Assembly (NCBI GenBank): GCA_964588665.1
Contig: CAZPQQ010000069.1
Location: 1 to 17,586, forward strand
Source: UBA2160 sp964588665
Lineage (GTDB): Bacteria > Chloroflexota > Dehalococcoidia > Lucifugimonadales > UBA1123
Direction: 5' to 3'
Length of the DNA: 17,586 nucleotides
The notes beneath the pieces were generated by a model that saw nothing but the letters and a program-made list of their open reading frames with translations, ran no database searches and was not told the DNA's origin. Position numbers and translations under genes: made by a program. Within the stretch, counting starts at the first letter, position 1, and every line of letters begins with the position of its first letter. Positions 7,291-15,451 of this stretch are shown piece by piece.

Positions 7291-8112
7291 ATGGCGATGT
7301 CAACAGCAAAAGAAACACTCCGGCTGCTTGCAGTCTACAGAGAAACTGGCGACGATTCCGCGAAGGCAACACTGGTTCGGAATTACGAGCCTTTGGTTCG
7401 CAGCCTTTGTCGGAAGTTCGCCTCTTTCAGAGAGCCGCAAGAAAATCTCTTCCAAGTTGGGATGATCGGCCTGCTCAACGCGGTCGAGAAATTCGACCCC
7501 GAGCGCGGTTGCAGCTTCTCGTCTCTGGCAATTCCTGAGATCACGGGCACCATTTTGAACTATCTTCGCGACCATGGCAACCTACTGAAGATACCTCGTG
7601 GACTGGGGCGCAACAAGCTTGCCATGGACAAGGCGTCCGAAGCCATGGCGTCCACTCTGGGCCGGTGGCCCACCATGGATGAAGTTGCCGAGGCGTGCGA
7701 CCTCACGACCCGCGAGATCAACGACGCGGCGCGGCTCAGTCGAATCGGCGACCCAAGATCGCTGGACGAGTCTTTCGAGTCCGACGAGTCCGACGACGGC
7801 TCCTCGCTCTCCGATTACGTGGGATACGAGGATGAAGGTTTCAACGTCTCGCTCGATCGCTTGACCCTCGCCACCGCGTTGGACACTCTACCCGAACGAG
7901 AAAAGACGATCTTGAGGCTTCGCTACTTCAGTTCGCTGTCGCAGCGACAGACGGCAGAGATTGTCAGCATTTCCCAGATGCACGTCTCCAGGTTGGAGCG
8001 GGCCGCGCTCAACAAGCTCCGGCTCGTGCTTCAGCACAACCCGAACCGCGTGCCGCTTCCAGGCCGGGTCAACGCGACCGCAACGAACAGGACGCTCTCC
8101 GCAGCTTCTTAA
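7291..8112 (+). CDS. RNA polymerase sigma factor, SigB/SigF type
   Basis: This 273-residue group 3 sigma-70 factor directs RNA polymerase to alternative promoters, typically for stress or developmental genes. Region 2 covers about 31-101 (NLFQVGMIGLLNAVEKFDPERG, then IPEITGTILNYLRDHGNLLKIPRGL), region 3 about 104-180, and region 4 about 192-245 with the helix-turn-helix SLSQRQTAEIVSISQMHVSRLE. The linker between 3 and 4 is acidic and Ser-rich (SFESDESDDGSSLSD). GGAGGAG (7277-7283) lies 7 nt before the ATG. SigB-type factors are usually held by an anti-sigma kinase (RsbW/SpoIIAB) encoded nearby; none is present here. The adjacent genes do not point to a regulon. Confidence 0.9.
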   Translation: MAMSTAKETLRLLAVYRETGDDSAKATLVRNYEPLVRSLCRKFASFREPQENLFQVGMIGLLNAVEKFDPERGCSFSSLAIPEITGTILNYLRDHGNLLKIPRGLGRNKLAMDKASEAMASTLGRWPTMDEVAEACDLTTREINDAARLSRIGDPRSLDESFESDESDDGSSLSDYVGYEDEGFNVSLDRLTLATALDTLPEREKTILRLRYFSSLSQRQTAEIVSISQMHVSRLERAALNKLRLVLQHNPNRVPLPGRVNATATNRTLSAAS

Positions 8113-8153
8113 TCGGACCGGGCGCCCCGTACATCTGACGCTCGTTGTCTCCC

Positions 8154-8182
8154 TTGACCGTGTGACTTGACGCGTGTACGTT
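8154..8182 (+). promoter_or_regulatory. candidate promoter of the enolase-superfamily gene
   Basis: TTGACC (8154-8159), a 17-nt spacer and TACGTT (8177-8182) lie 53 nt before the ATG at 8236. The -35 matches consensus at 5 of 6 positions and the -10 is weak but of the TA-N3-T form seen in other promoters of this window. Confidence 0.4.
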
Positions 8183-8235
8183 AGCCTGAGCGGTTGGCGC
8201 ACAGCGCCGAATCACGCTCGGGGGCAAACGTCGCG

Positions 8236-9397
8236 ATGAAGATCACCGATCTCAAAGTTTGGGTCACGAAACCTGAACCCGCTGGCCGGTCGTTCGTCTT
8301 TCTCCGGATCGACACCGACGAAGGCATATCCGGCATCGGTGAAGCGACCTCATCCGGCGGCGGCAGCATGGTCGTCGGAAACATGGTCCGCTTCCTTCGC
8401 AACTCCACCGTCACCTCCGACTTCCGCTAATCGCTGATCGGTCAGGACCCCGAGAACATCGACCGGCTCTGGCACGAGCTGTACCGACGGTTCACGGGAG
8501 GCGGCGGATCCGGCGGATTCGTCACCACTTTGCTGAGCGGCATCGACATCGCCCTTTGGGACATCAAGGGCAAGGTCATGAACCGGCCCATCTACCAGCT
8601 TTTCGCCGGGCCCGTGTGGGACGACATCCCGCTGTACACGTATGTCGCCCCGGGTGATCCCGTCAAGGCGGCCGAGCAATCCCGCTCTCTGGTCGCGGAA
8701 GGGTACACCGCCCTGAAGACCGACCCGTTCTCGCCCGAGATTGGCCAGGCATCACAGGCGATACGTGCAGGGCGCGATCTCCGCCGCCGGCGCGGCGCTC
8801 GGCATCGACACGATCGCAGCGATGCGGGAGGCCGTCGGGCCCGACGTCGAGATACTCATCGACGCCCACGGCAACTTCAATGTCCCGACCGCCATAAACC
8901 TCGCGCGCCGGCTCGAGCCGTACGACATCGGGTGGTTCGAGGAGCCGGTGCAGCCGAACTCAAACGAAGCCCTACGCCACGTCAAGGAATCCGTCAATGT
9001 TCCGATCTGCGTGGGCGAGCGGCTGTATCACAGGTGGGACTTCGTCCCGATACTCAAAGACAGGCTGGCCGAGTACCTGATGCCGGACATCCTGTGGTGC
9101 GGCGGAATCAGCGAGATGCGCAAGATCGCCAACCTGGCCGAGTCCTTTTACATCCCGGTCAGCCCGCACGACGCCTCGGGGCCGATAAACATTTTGGCGG
9201 GCGCACATACGATGATGGCCGTACCGAACTTCTACAAGGTCGAATTCAACCACGCCGCCTTGAACCTGCACGACAGCTTCATCACGCCAAAACTGGATAT
9301 CCGAAACGGCGTCTTGCACCTGCCGGAGACACCGGGGATCGGCGCCGAGCTCAACGTGGAGTTCATCGAGGCGCACCTCGACCCCGACTGGGAGTAG
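8236..9397 (+). pseudogene. enolase-superfamily (MR/MLE) dehydratase, nonsense codon and frameshift
   Basis: This is a mandelate racemase/muconate lactonizing family protein, closest in pattern to sugar-acid dehydratases such as galactonate dehydratase. Metal ligands are present: D (8861-8863, in LIDAHGN), E (WFEEP, near 8940) and E (GERLYHRWDF, 9017-9019). The catalytic His candidates are in DAHG and in SPHDASGP (9167-9169). The frame opens with MKITDLKVWV, is interrupted by TAA at 8428-8430 in the same frame (context FR-stop-SLIGQDPENIDRLW), and shifts by one base between about 8745 and 8757. The span of 1162 nt is one base over a multiple of three, and the restored length of about 386 residues matches the family. 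One base change (for example GAA to TAA) plus one extra base explains everything. The promoter and active site are otherwise preserved, so decay is recent or the lesions are errors. Confidence 0.85.
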
Positions 9398-9440
9398 AGC
9401 GGGCTTGATCTGATGTTAGTTTGCGGCTGGGGCCGGAGCG

Positions 9441-10568
9441 TCAGCGCTCTAGAGCCTGCCGGAACGCGTCGACCAGGTCGTCGTTGCTCTGCCTGAGCAG
9501 CGTAACGTTGACGGTCAGGTGTCTGTTTCCGAGATCGTCCCGATCCGTCGCAAAAAAGACCCATTGCCGGCGCAGGCACTCATCGAGCTGCCGTGGGTCG
9601 ATCTCGTCGTCGAGCGTGAGGGGAAACAGGTTGGACCCGTGCTCGTATCGCCCGACCTGTATGCCGTCCAGTTCGTTCAGCGACTCGAACAGTGCCGAGG
9701 CCTTGGTCATCGCTTCGGCGAACCTTGGCTCGAATCCGTCGATGCCGTCCAAAGCCAGTGCCGCCGCGAGAGCCGACGAGGACAACCCTCCCCCGAACAT
9801 CCGCCTCAGGTGATAGAGGCCTTGGCAAAACTCTTCGGTCCCCGCCAGGATTGCCCCGAACGGCGCGCCGAAGTACTTATACAGCGAAACGTACACCGTG
9901 TCGAACAGCGCCGAATACGCGCTCGGCGCGATACCCGTCGTGGCTGACATCATGTATAGCCGCGCGCCGTCCAGGTGAGTCCCGATGCCACGCTCGCTAC
10001 AGTATTCGGTGATGGCCTTCATGTCGTCGATCGGCACGATCCGGCCGCCCTGCCTGCGCACCGGGCTCTCGATCATCACGGCGCCCACGGGGTTCGCGAC
10101 CCTGCCTGAATCGGACCGGTCCACCGTCGCCTCGAGTTCGTCCAACGTAAAGCAGGTTCTTCCGGGCGCCAGCGGAACCATGTTTATGCCGCTGAGCTGC
10201 TGCACGCAGTCGCCGGTGTCGTTGTACAGGTGGCTTGGCTCTTGAACGACTACTCTCGGCTTCCCGTCGCATAACTGGCGCAAAGCCAGGTGATTGGCGA
10301 GGGTGCCCGTGGGCATGAAAACCGCGGTCTCTTTGCCCAGCATGCGCGCCATTCGCTGCTCTAGCTCCTCGACGACGCCGCCCAAGGTGTAGGAATCGGC
10401 CTCGATTCCACGCGCTCGTTGGATTGCTCCGAGCGACTCCAGCATCGACGCCGGCGACTTTGGCGCTCCGTCACCGGCGAACACGACGGATGTCTCCGAT
10501 TCGATGGGAGTGCGCTTGCTCTCCGATACGGATTGGTTCGTCACAGCGTTCGCGTCCACGATGGCCAT
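9441..10568 (-). CDS. threonine-aldolase-like PLP-dependent enzyme
   Basis: This fold-type I PLP enzyme of the beta-eliminating lyase/L-threonine aldolase family usually splits L-threonine or L-allo-threonine into glycine and acetaldehyde. The 375-residue protein has MPTGTLANHLAL (85-96), the cofactor-ring contact HLDGARLY (198-205, D200) and the Schiff-base lysine K231 in SLYKYFGAPFGAILAG. The Tyr and Phe around K231 differ from the common SxSKGLxAPVG, so substrate specificity may differ. The N-terminal 30 residues are polar and longer than usual. A purine-rich site (AAGGGGGAG) lies 5 nt before the ATG at 10568. It is monocistronic, with a near-consensus promoter at 10647-10619. Confidence 0.85.
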   Translation of the reverse strand: MAIVDANAVTNQSVSESKRTPIESETSVVFAGDGAPKSPASMLESLGAIQRARGIEADSYTLGGVVEELEQRMARMLGKETAVFMPTGTLANHLALRQLCDGKPRVVVQEPSHLYNDTGDCVQQLSGINMVPLAPGRTCFTLDELEATVDRSDSGRVANPVGAVMIESPVRRQGGRIVPIDDMKAITEYCSERGIGTHLDGARLYMMSATTGIAPSAYSALFDTVYVSLYKYFGAPFGAILAGTEEFCQGLYHLRRMFGGGLSSSALAAALALDGIDGFEPRFAEAMTKASALFESLNELDGIQVGRYEHGSNLFPLTLDDEIDPRQLDECLRRQWVFFATDRDDLGNRHLTVNVTLLRQSNDDLVDAFRQALER

Positions 10569-10907
10569 GTCAGCTCCCCCTTAGATCGGCTGCCTGGCCC
10601 CGGCGCCAGGTGGGACCGATCATAGGGACCGGCTTTGAGACTGTCAATGTTGGACACGTTCGATGACACAATCCTCTCACGGCCTCGTCATGATCAGGCC
10701 TTCACGCTGGCGGGATTCACATGATGCGCATTTCTTGATCGGCCCAGTTACTAAACAGTTTATGCGTGAAAAGCCGCTCGAAGATCATTTCAGTCGATGC
10801 CGGCTGGTTGATGACCGCTCAGAGACGGGCACTCAATGCACCAAGATCGCTGTGACTGACGGCATCTGCCGCTGGACCAGCAACAAGGCATCGAGGAGGA
10901 GAGAAAG
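10569..10907. other. intergenic region between threonine-aldolase-like and chemoreceptor genes
   Basis: The left end holds the minus-strand promoter at 10619-10647. To the right, TTGATC (10734-10739) with a 17-nt spacer and GTTTAT is a weak plus-strand candidate for the receptor operon. An 82-codon plus-strand frame at 10663-10911 that overlaps the receptor start has no recognisable product and is probably not a gene. No c-di-GMP riboswitch features were seen. Confidence 0.35.
10619..10647 (-). promoter_or_regulatory. strong sigma-70-type promoter of the threonine-aldolase-like gene
   Basis: On the minus strand TTGACA (10647-10642, 6 of 6), a 17-nt spacer and TATGAT (10624-10619, 5 of 6) precede the ATG at 10568 by about 50 nt. 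This is the best promoter match in the window. Confidence 0.75.
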
Positions 10908-13334
10908 ATGAGGATAGTCGAGTTAGTCAAAGAACGTTTGGGGGTGCGTCTCACGCTGATGTTCGTCGCGGCGGCCGTTGTGCCCGCGGTAATCGTCGGG
11001 GTGTTGAGCTTCCAGCGGGCCAGCGACAGCCTGCGAGACCTGGCCGTGGCACAGGTGCAACAAGAAGCCACATTGACGACTCAGGATCTGACTACGTTCC
11101 TGGGCCAGTTTTCAACGGATCTACTGGCAATGAGCAACACGCCTCCGGTTCAGGCGATCATAAGGGCCCGGGACAACGGGGCATCGACCCGGCGCAAAAC
11201 GACCCTTACGAAGTCTGGGTAAACCGATTGACCCAGATATTCAAGGCAAACGCGCAGACCAAGAAGTTCTACCAGCAGGTGCGCTACCTCAATGAAGACG
11301 GCGAAGAAATGGTGCGAGTCGACTTCCGCAACGGCCAGATCGACATCGTCTCTGGGACTGACCGGCTCCAGAACAAGTCGTCAGCGAGCTACTTCACCGC
11401 AACTCGCGGCCTCGACACCGGTGAGGTCTCCATCTCGGCGCTGAACTTGAACAAGGAGAATGGCAAAGTCGGGGTGCCTCATGTGCCGGTGATCCGGTTC
11501 AGCACCCCGATAATCGACCGCGCCAGCGTGTACCGTGGCGCGGTAGTATCCAATGTCTACGCCGAGAGCTTCGTCAGCCGGCTCAGCGTCAATTCAGGCG
11601 AGATCTACCTGGCCAACGAAGACGGTGCATACATACTGAATCCTGATTCTAGCAAGACGTTCGGCACGGACGTGGGCACGTCTTTCTCGATCGATGCCGA
11701 TTTTGGCGCGGCACACGACAAGCTCGCCGCCTCCGGTTCAACCGCATTCGCGGACATCGACGGCGATCTTGGCCAGGTGGTCGCAATGCAGACCGTCGCA
11801 TTCGACCCACGTTTGCCTGACCGCCATTGGCTCTTGACCAGGACGATCCCCGAGAGCGACGTCATGGCGCCTATCAATTCGTTGCGGACCCTGCTAATCG
11901 GCCTCGGCGTGGGAATCGCTGCCGTGGCCGTGGTGGCCGCACTGTGGGTGTCCCGACAGATAACAGCGCCTCTCGCAAAGATGGGCGCGGTCGCGGCCGA
12001 CCTGGCGGAGCGCGTCCTGCCCGGATTCGTGAACGTAACCCAAGCCGTAGCATCCGGCGACCTCACGAAGACGTCGAACATCGCCGTTGAAAGGATTGAC
12101 GTCGCTTCGCGGGATGAGTTGGGGCAGATGGCAGGATCGTTCAATGAAATGGGCGAACAGCTCGAAGCAGGCGGAAACAGCCTGAACGAGATGGTTGAAA
12201 GTCTTCGAACGCTGGTCGGTCAGATGGGCGAAACTGCAAACTCCTTGTCAACGGCATCCAACCAGCTTTCCGACGCGGCAGAGTAGGCAGGCGGCACCAC
12301 TTCCGGCATCGCCTCCGCCACACAGCAACTGTCGTCCGGAGCACAAGAGCAGGTTGGCAGCATCGATCAGACACGGAACGCCATGCAGGAGCTCGGCTCT
12401 TCCATAACCCAGATCTCACAGGGGTCCGAGGACCAAGCGGCAGCGATCGAACAGGCCGGCCATCGTCAACCAGGTTTCGACTGCAATCTCAGAGGTCGCC
12501 TCCACCGCACAAGGCGCGGCTCAAGGTTCCGAGCAGGCTTCCGAAGCCGCCAACACAGGCGCCGCAATGGTCGATCAAACGATCCAGGGCATGGAGAAGA
12601 TCTCCACCGCCGTCGACGCCGCATTCAAGCAGATCGCACAACTAGGAACACAGTCCGAAGAGATCGGCAAGATCGTCGCCGTCATTGACGACATCGCGGC
12701 GCAGACCAACCTTCTCGCCCTCAACGCGGCAATCGAAGCCGCCAGAGCTGGCGAACAGGGACGCGGTTTCGCCGTCGTCGCCGACGAGGTGAGAGGCTTG
12801 GCGGAGCGAGTCACTCAGGCCACGACCGAGATCGCAACTCTGATCGATTCCATCCAGAAGGGCGTCAACGAATCCATCAACGCCGTCGAAAAGGGCACAC
12901 GACAGGTGGCCGAAGACGCCGTCCAAGCCGAAAAGACCGGTGGTGCTCTCCGTGACATCCTCGGAGCGGTTTCAGGAGTCGCCGACCAGATCGGGCAGAT
13001 CTCAGCGTCGGCCGAACAGGTCAACGCATCCAGCGAGGAGATGGTCTCGACCATTGAGGGCGTCAACTCCGTGACTCAGCAGAACACGGCCGCCGCTCAG
13101 GAGATGGCCGGAAGTTCCAATGGCGTGACTGACTCGATCGAACAGATCAGCGCGATATCTCAGCAAAACAGCGCTGCATCACAGGAGATGAGCGCGTCCG
13201 CAGAAGAGATGAGCGCACAGGTCGAAGAAGTGGTCGCATCGGCACAGAGTCTCGATTCGATGGCTCAGGAACTTCAGCAGGCGGTTTCCGTCTTCAAGCT
13301 CGCCAAGAACGGCGAGACAGCCGACATAGCTTAG
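10908..13334 (+). pseudogene. methyl-accepting chemotaxis protein, three disruptions
   Basis: This is a transmembrane chemoreceptor that senses outside ligands and controls CheA through CheW. In order: TM1 (LTLMFVAAAVVPAVIVGVL, about 16-34), a large periplasmic domain of Cache type, TM2 (near 11895-11945), a HAMP domain, and a signalling coiled coil with the hairpin tip DIAAQTNLLALNAAIEAARA and GRGFAVVADEVRGLAERV (about 12690-12810). Breaks: a one-base loss in the G run at 11178-11181; TAG at 12284-12286 (context DAAE-stop-AGGTTSG, where CAG would restore Gln); and one extra base near 12459-12465. The two shifts cancel, and 2427 nt is exactly 809 codons, so a full receptor once existed here. 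AGGAGGAG precedes the ATG at 10908. CheW follows after 101 nt. No C-terminal CheR-tethering pentapeptide is seen. Confidence 0.9.
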
Positions 13335-13348
13335 TCAATCCGTAGAAT
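13321..13348 (+). promoter_or_regulatory. weak candidate promoter for cheW
   Basis: CCGACA (13321-13326), a 16-nt spacer and TAGAAT (13343-13348) lie at the end of the receptor gene. If real, cheW could be expressed independently of the broken receptor. Both hexamers are imperfect. Confidence 0.25.
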
Positions 13349-13383
13349 GGAGGCCGTCCTTCCGGGAGAAGAACCGGCCTCCA
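13348..13383 (+). other. hairpin between receptor gene and cheW
   Basis: TGGAGGCCG (13348-13356) pairs with CGGCCTCCA (13375-13383) around an 18-nt loop. There is no T run after it, so it is more likely an mRNA processing or stability element than a terminator. It may help set the receptor-to-CheW ratio. Confidence 0.35.
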
Positions 13384-13435
13384 CCATTGAATTCGCATCC
13401 AGAACGTACGCACCACTCCAGAAGGAGGTGAAACC

Positions 13436-13936
13436 GTGACCACAGTTACTGCTGACCTAGAACGGACCGAAGAGCAATTAGTCGTCTTCGACCTCGCCGC
13501 CGAAGCCTTCGGCGTCGACATCGGCTCAGTCCGTGAGATCATCCGAATGCAGGACATCACGAGGGTTCCGGGGGCGTCGGGATTCGTCGAGGGCATCATC
13601 AATCTGCGAGGCAGCGTCATCCCGGTGATCGACCTTAGAAAGCGATTCGACATACCGGTCAACGAGCTTCACAAGGACAATCGCATCGTGGTGATGGACA
13701 TAGGCGGGCAGGACATGGGCGTCGTGGTCGACGCCGTCACTGAGGTGTTGCGAATCTCCGCAGCGTCGGTTGAGCCGCCGTCATCGGTTATCACAACCGC
13801 CGACTCGGTTTACCTGCTTGGAATCGTGAAAATGGAAGGCCGTATGGTGATCCTGTTGGATCTGGACAAAGTCCTCACCGACAGCGAAAAAGGCGCACTC
13901 AACGACGTGGCAACCATGGCCGACGCGGCTGACTAG
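13436..13936 (+). CDS. cheW: chemotaxis coupling protein CheW
   Basis: CheW links chemoreceptors to the histidine kinase CheA in the cytoplasm. The 166-residue protein has the CheW pattern: EEQLVVFDLAAEAFGVDIGSVREII near 11-35, RVPGASGFVEGIINLRGSVIPVIDLRKRF near 43-71, and GIVKMEGRMVILLDLDKVL near 136-154. The conserved Arg of INLRG and the downstream VIDLRKRF are present. The GTG at 13436 has AGGAGG (13424-13429) about 6 nt upstream. It is intact although the receptor before it is broken. No cheA, cheY, cheB or cheR is in the window, so it would serve a kinase encoded elsewhere. A hairpin terminator follows. Confidence 0.95.
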   Translation: MTTVTADLERTEEQLVVFDLAAEAFGVDIGSVREIIRMQDITRVPGASGFVEGIINLRGSVIPVIDLRKRFDIPVNELHKDNRIVVMDIGGQDMGVVVDAVTEVLRISAASVEPPSSVITTADSVYLLGIVKMEGRMVILLDLDKVLTDSEKGALNDVATMADAAD

Positions 13937-14021
13937 CGGGTTCAGCCACCCTCCCTGAGGACATAGCGTCGGCCTGATGACTGGCTTTCGGCTCCATCTT
14001 GCCGGATGCCGGTCATCGCTT

Positions 14022-14061
14022 CAGAAGGGCGCTCCGACCTGTCGGAGCGCCCTTTCTGTTT
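14022..14061 (+). terminator. intrinsic terminator after cheW
   Basis: AAGGGCGCTCCGA (14025-14037) pairs with TCGGAGCGCCCTT (14042-14054) over 13 bp around a 4-nt loop, and TCTGTTTGT follows. This is a classical GC-rich stem with a T-rich tail. A second, weaker hairpin lies just before it (13976-13984 with 14009-14017). Confidence 0.8.
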
Positions 14062-14105
14062 GTCCACGTGTGGCGCCGGCGATGGGGACGAGCGGCTTTC
14101 AGTCG

Positions 14106-14134
14106 TTGACACCGGATGCAACTGCGCGTAGCAT
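14106..14134 (+). promoter_or_regulatory. promoter of the threonine synthase gene
   Basis: TTGACA (14106-14111, 6 of 6), a 17-nt spacer and TAGCAT (14129-14134, 4 of 6) lie 33 nt before the ATG at 14168. Position and spacing are right for a short-leader transcript. Confidence 0.65.
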
Positions 14135-14167
14135 CGGCGCCTAGCCGATCGCAGTCGAGGAGCCTCG

Positions 14168-15289
14168 ATGTCCCATTACCGTCTCGCATGCACCAACTGT
14201 GCGCTCGAACATCCTCCGTCCATGGAGACGCTGGCGTGCAGTTCCTGCGGCGCGCCGTTGGACGTCCGATATGTCTCCGGCGCCGACGTCGTCGACCCCG
14301 GACGCCTACCGCCGATGCCGTTCCACGCGGAATCGCCGTCGATTACACTCGGCGAAGGGAATACGCCGATCGTGTCTTCGGAAGCCGTCGGACGGTCGCT
14401 GGGTTTGCGCAACCTCACGGCCAAGCTCGAGTACCTGAACCCAACCGGATCTTTCAAGGACCGAGGAACTGCCGCCATGATGTCCGTGGCGAAAGAGTTC
14501 GGGATCGAGGCCGTCGCCGAAGACTCCTCGGGCAATGCCGGGGCGTCGGTCGCCGCGTACGCCGCCAAGGCAGGGATCGAAGCGCACATATTCGCCCCGG
14601 CCTCGGCCCCTCAGGCCAAGATGCAGCAGATCGGGGTATACGGCGCTCACACTCACGCGATCGACGGACCGCGCGAGGCCGCCACCGACGCCGCGACGGT
14701 TTTTTGCCGCGACCAGGGCCTGACTTACGCCTCTCACAACCTGAGTCCATTCTTTCTCGAAGGCACAAAAACGTTCGCGTACGAGGTCGCCAACCAAATG
14801 GCAGACGCCCTGCCCCACCACATCGTCATCCCGGTCGGCAACGGGAGCCTGTTCATAGGGGCGTGGAAGGGCTTCCAGGAGCTCATCGAGGCAGGTGTGC
14901 TCGACGGCGCCCCGCGGATGCACGCGATTCAAGCCGAGGCCGTGATGCCCGTCGCGGCTGCGTTCGCCGGACGCGAGTGGACGCCCCGAGCCGGGACGGC
15001 GACGATCGCCGGCGGCATCGCGGTTGGCGCTCCACCCCGGAAACGCCAGGTGTTGGACGTGCTCCGGGCCAGCGGCGGGGTCAGCGTCGCAGTGTCCGAA
15101 GCATCGATAGCTTCGTGGCACGCGATCTTGGCCAAGTCCGAGGGCATCTACTGCGAGCCTACCTCGGCGGCGGCGTTCGCCGGCCTCGAGTTGCTGGTGG
15201 AAGCAGACCATGTGGCGCCGAACGACCGCGTACTTGTGGCCGTCACCGGGTTCGGCTTGAAGGACACCCCGCCAGCGCGCAGCGCATAA
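14168..15289 (+). CDS. thrC: threonine synthase (zinc-ribbon type)
   Basis: This fold-type II PLP enzyme converts O-phospho-L-homoserine to L-threonine. The 373-residue protein opens with a zinc ribbon (C8, C11, C24, C27), seen in archaeal and some bacterial threonine synthases. It has LGEGNTP (61-67), the PLP lysine K97 in NPTGSFKDRG, SGNAG (121-125), the phosphate-binding GNGS (224-227) and C-terminal VTGFGLKD. The related dehydratase and cysteate synthase families share the fold, so the exact reaction is likely but not proven. GAGGAG (14157-14162) lies 5 nt before the ATG, and this site is inside a small palindrome (14155-14168). Long frames on both strands within it are shadows. No hom or thrB gene is adjacent. 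Confidence 0.87.
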   Translation: MSHYRLACTNCALEHPPSMETLACSSCGAPLDVRYVSGADVVDPGRLPPMPFHAESPSITLGEGNTPIVSSEAVGRSLGLRNLTAKLEYLNPTGSFKDRGTAAMMSVAKEFGIEAVAEDSSGNAGASVAAYAAKAGIEAHIFAPASAPQAKMQQIGVYGAHTHAIDGPREAATDAATVFCRDQGLTYASHNLSPFFLEGTKTFAYEVANQMADALPHHIVIPVGNGSLFIGAWKGFQELIEAGVLDGAPRMHAIQAEAVMPVAAAFAGREWTPRAGTATIAGGIAVGAPPRKRQVLDVLRASGGVSVAVSEASIASWHAILAKSEGIYCEPTSAAAFAGLELLVEADHVAPNDRVLVAVTGFGLKDTPPARSA

Positions 15290-15291
15290 TT

Positions 15292-15320
15292 CTCATAATC
15301 GTTCACATGCCGATTGTGAG
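15292..15320. terminator. hairpin just after thrC
   Basis: CTCATAATCG (15292-15301) pairs with CGATTGTGAG (15311-15320) with one T-G wobble around a 9-nt loop, starting 3 nt after the thrC stop. There is no T run on the plus strand. It is a possible terminator between convergent genes. Confidence 0.4.
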
Positions 15321-15360
15321 CGGGGATCGTCAAGGGGCGGATGCTCCCTGACATGGGGGC

Positions 15361-15377
15361 CTGGGGGCGTCCCCCAG
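15361..15377. repeat. GC-rich hairpin in the convergent intergenic region
   Basis: CTGGGGG (15361-15367) and CCCCCAG (15371-15377) form a 7-bp stem with a 3-nt loop. Preceding GGGGGCC makes the region resemble short G/C-rich intergenic repeats. It may assist termination of the minus-strand aminotransferase gene ending at 15452. Confidence 0.35.
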
Positions 15378-15451
15378 AAAACCCTTGGGCGGGCGGGTGG
15401 GACACGCCAACTATGGGAGGGGCAGATTCTGCTCAGCTCTGAGGAGGCTCG

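Noticed and set aside
10740..10780. Sigma-28-like promoter (TAAA then GCCGCTCG) for the receptor gene
   Set aside because: The spacer is 17 nt instead of about 15 and the -10 match is partial; there are no motility genes nearby to support it.
10780..10907. c-di-GMP riboswitch before the receptor gene
   Set aside because: The conserved GEMM core segments are absent.
10663..10911. 82-codon frame before the chemoreceptor gene
   Set aside because: No ribosome site and no family resemblance; it contains the promoter area and overlaps the receptor start codon.
14306..15211. 301-codon minus-strand frame within thrC
   Set aside because: No recognisable motif; explained by GC-rich codon bias on the opposite strand.
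14116..15351. 411-codon frame overlapping threonine synthase
   Set aside because: The Arg-rich product is a shadow of thrC in another frame; thrC has the ribosome site, zinc ribbon and PLP motifs.
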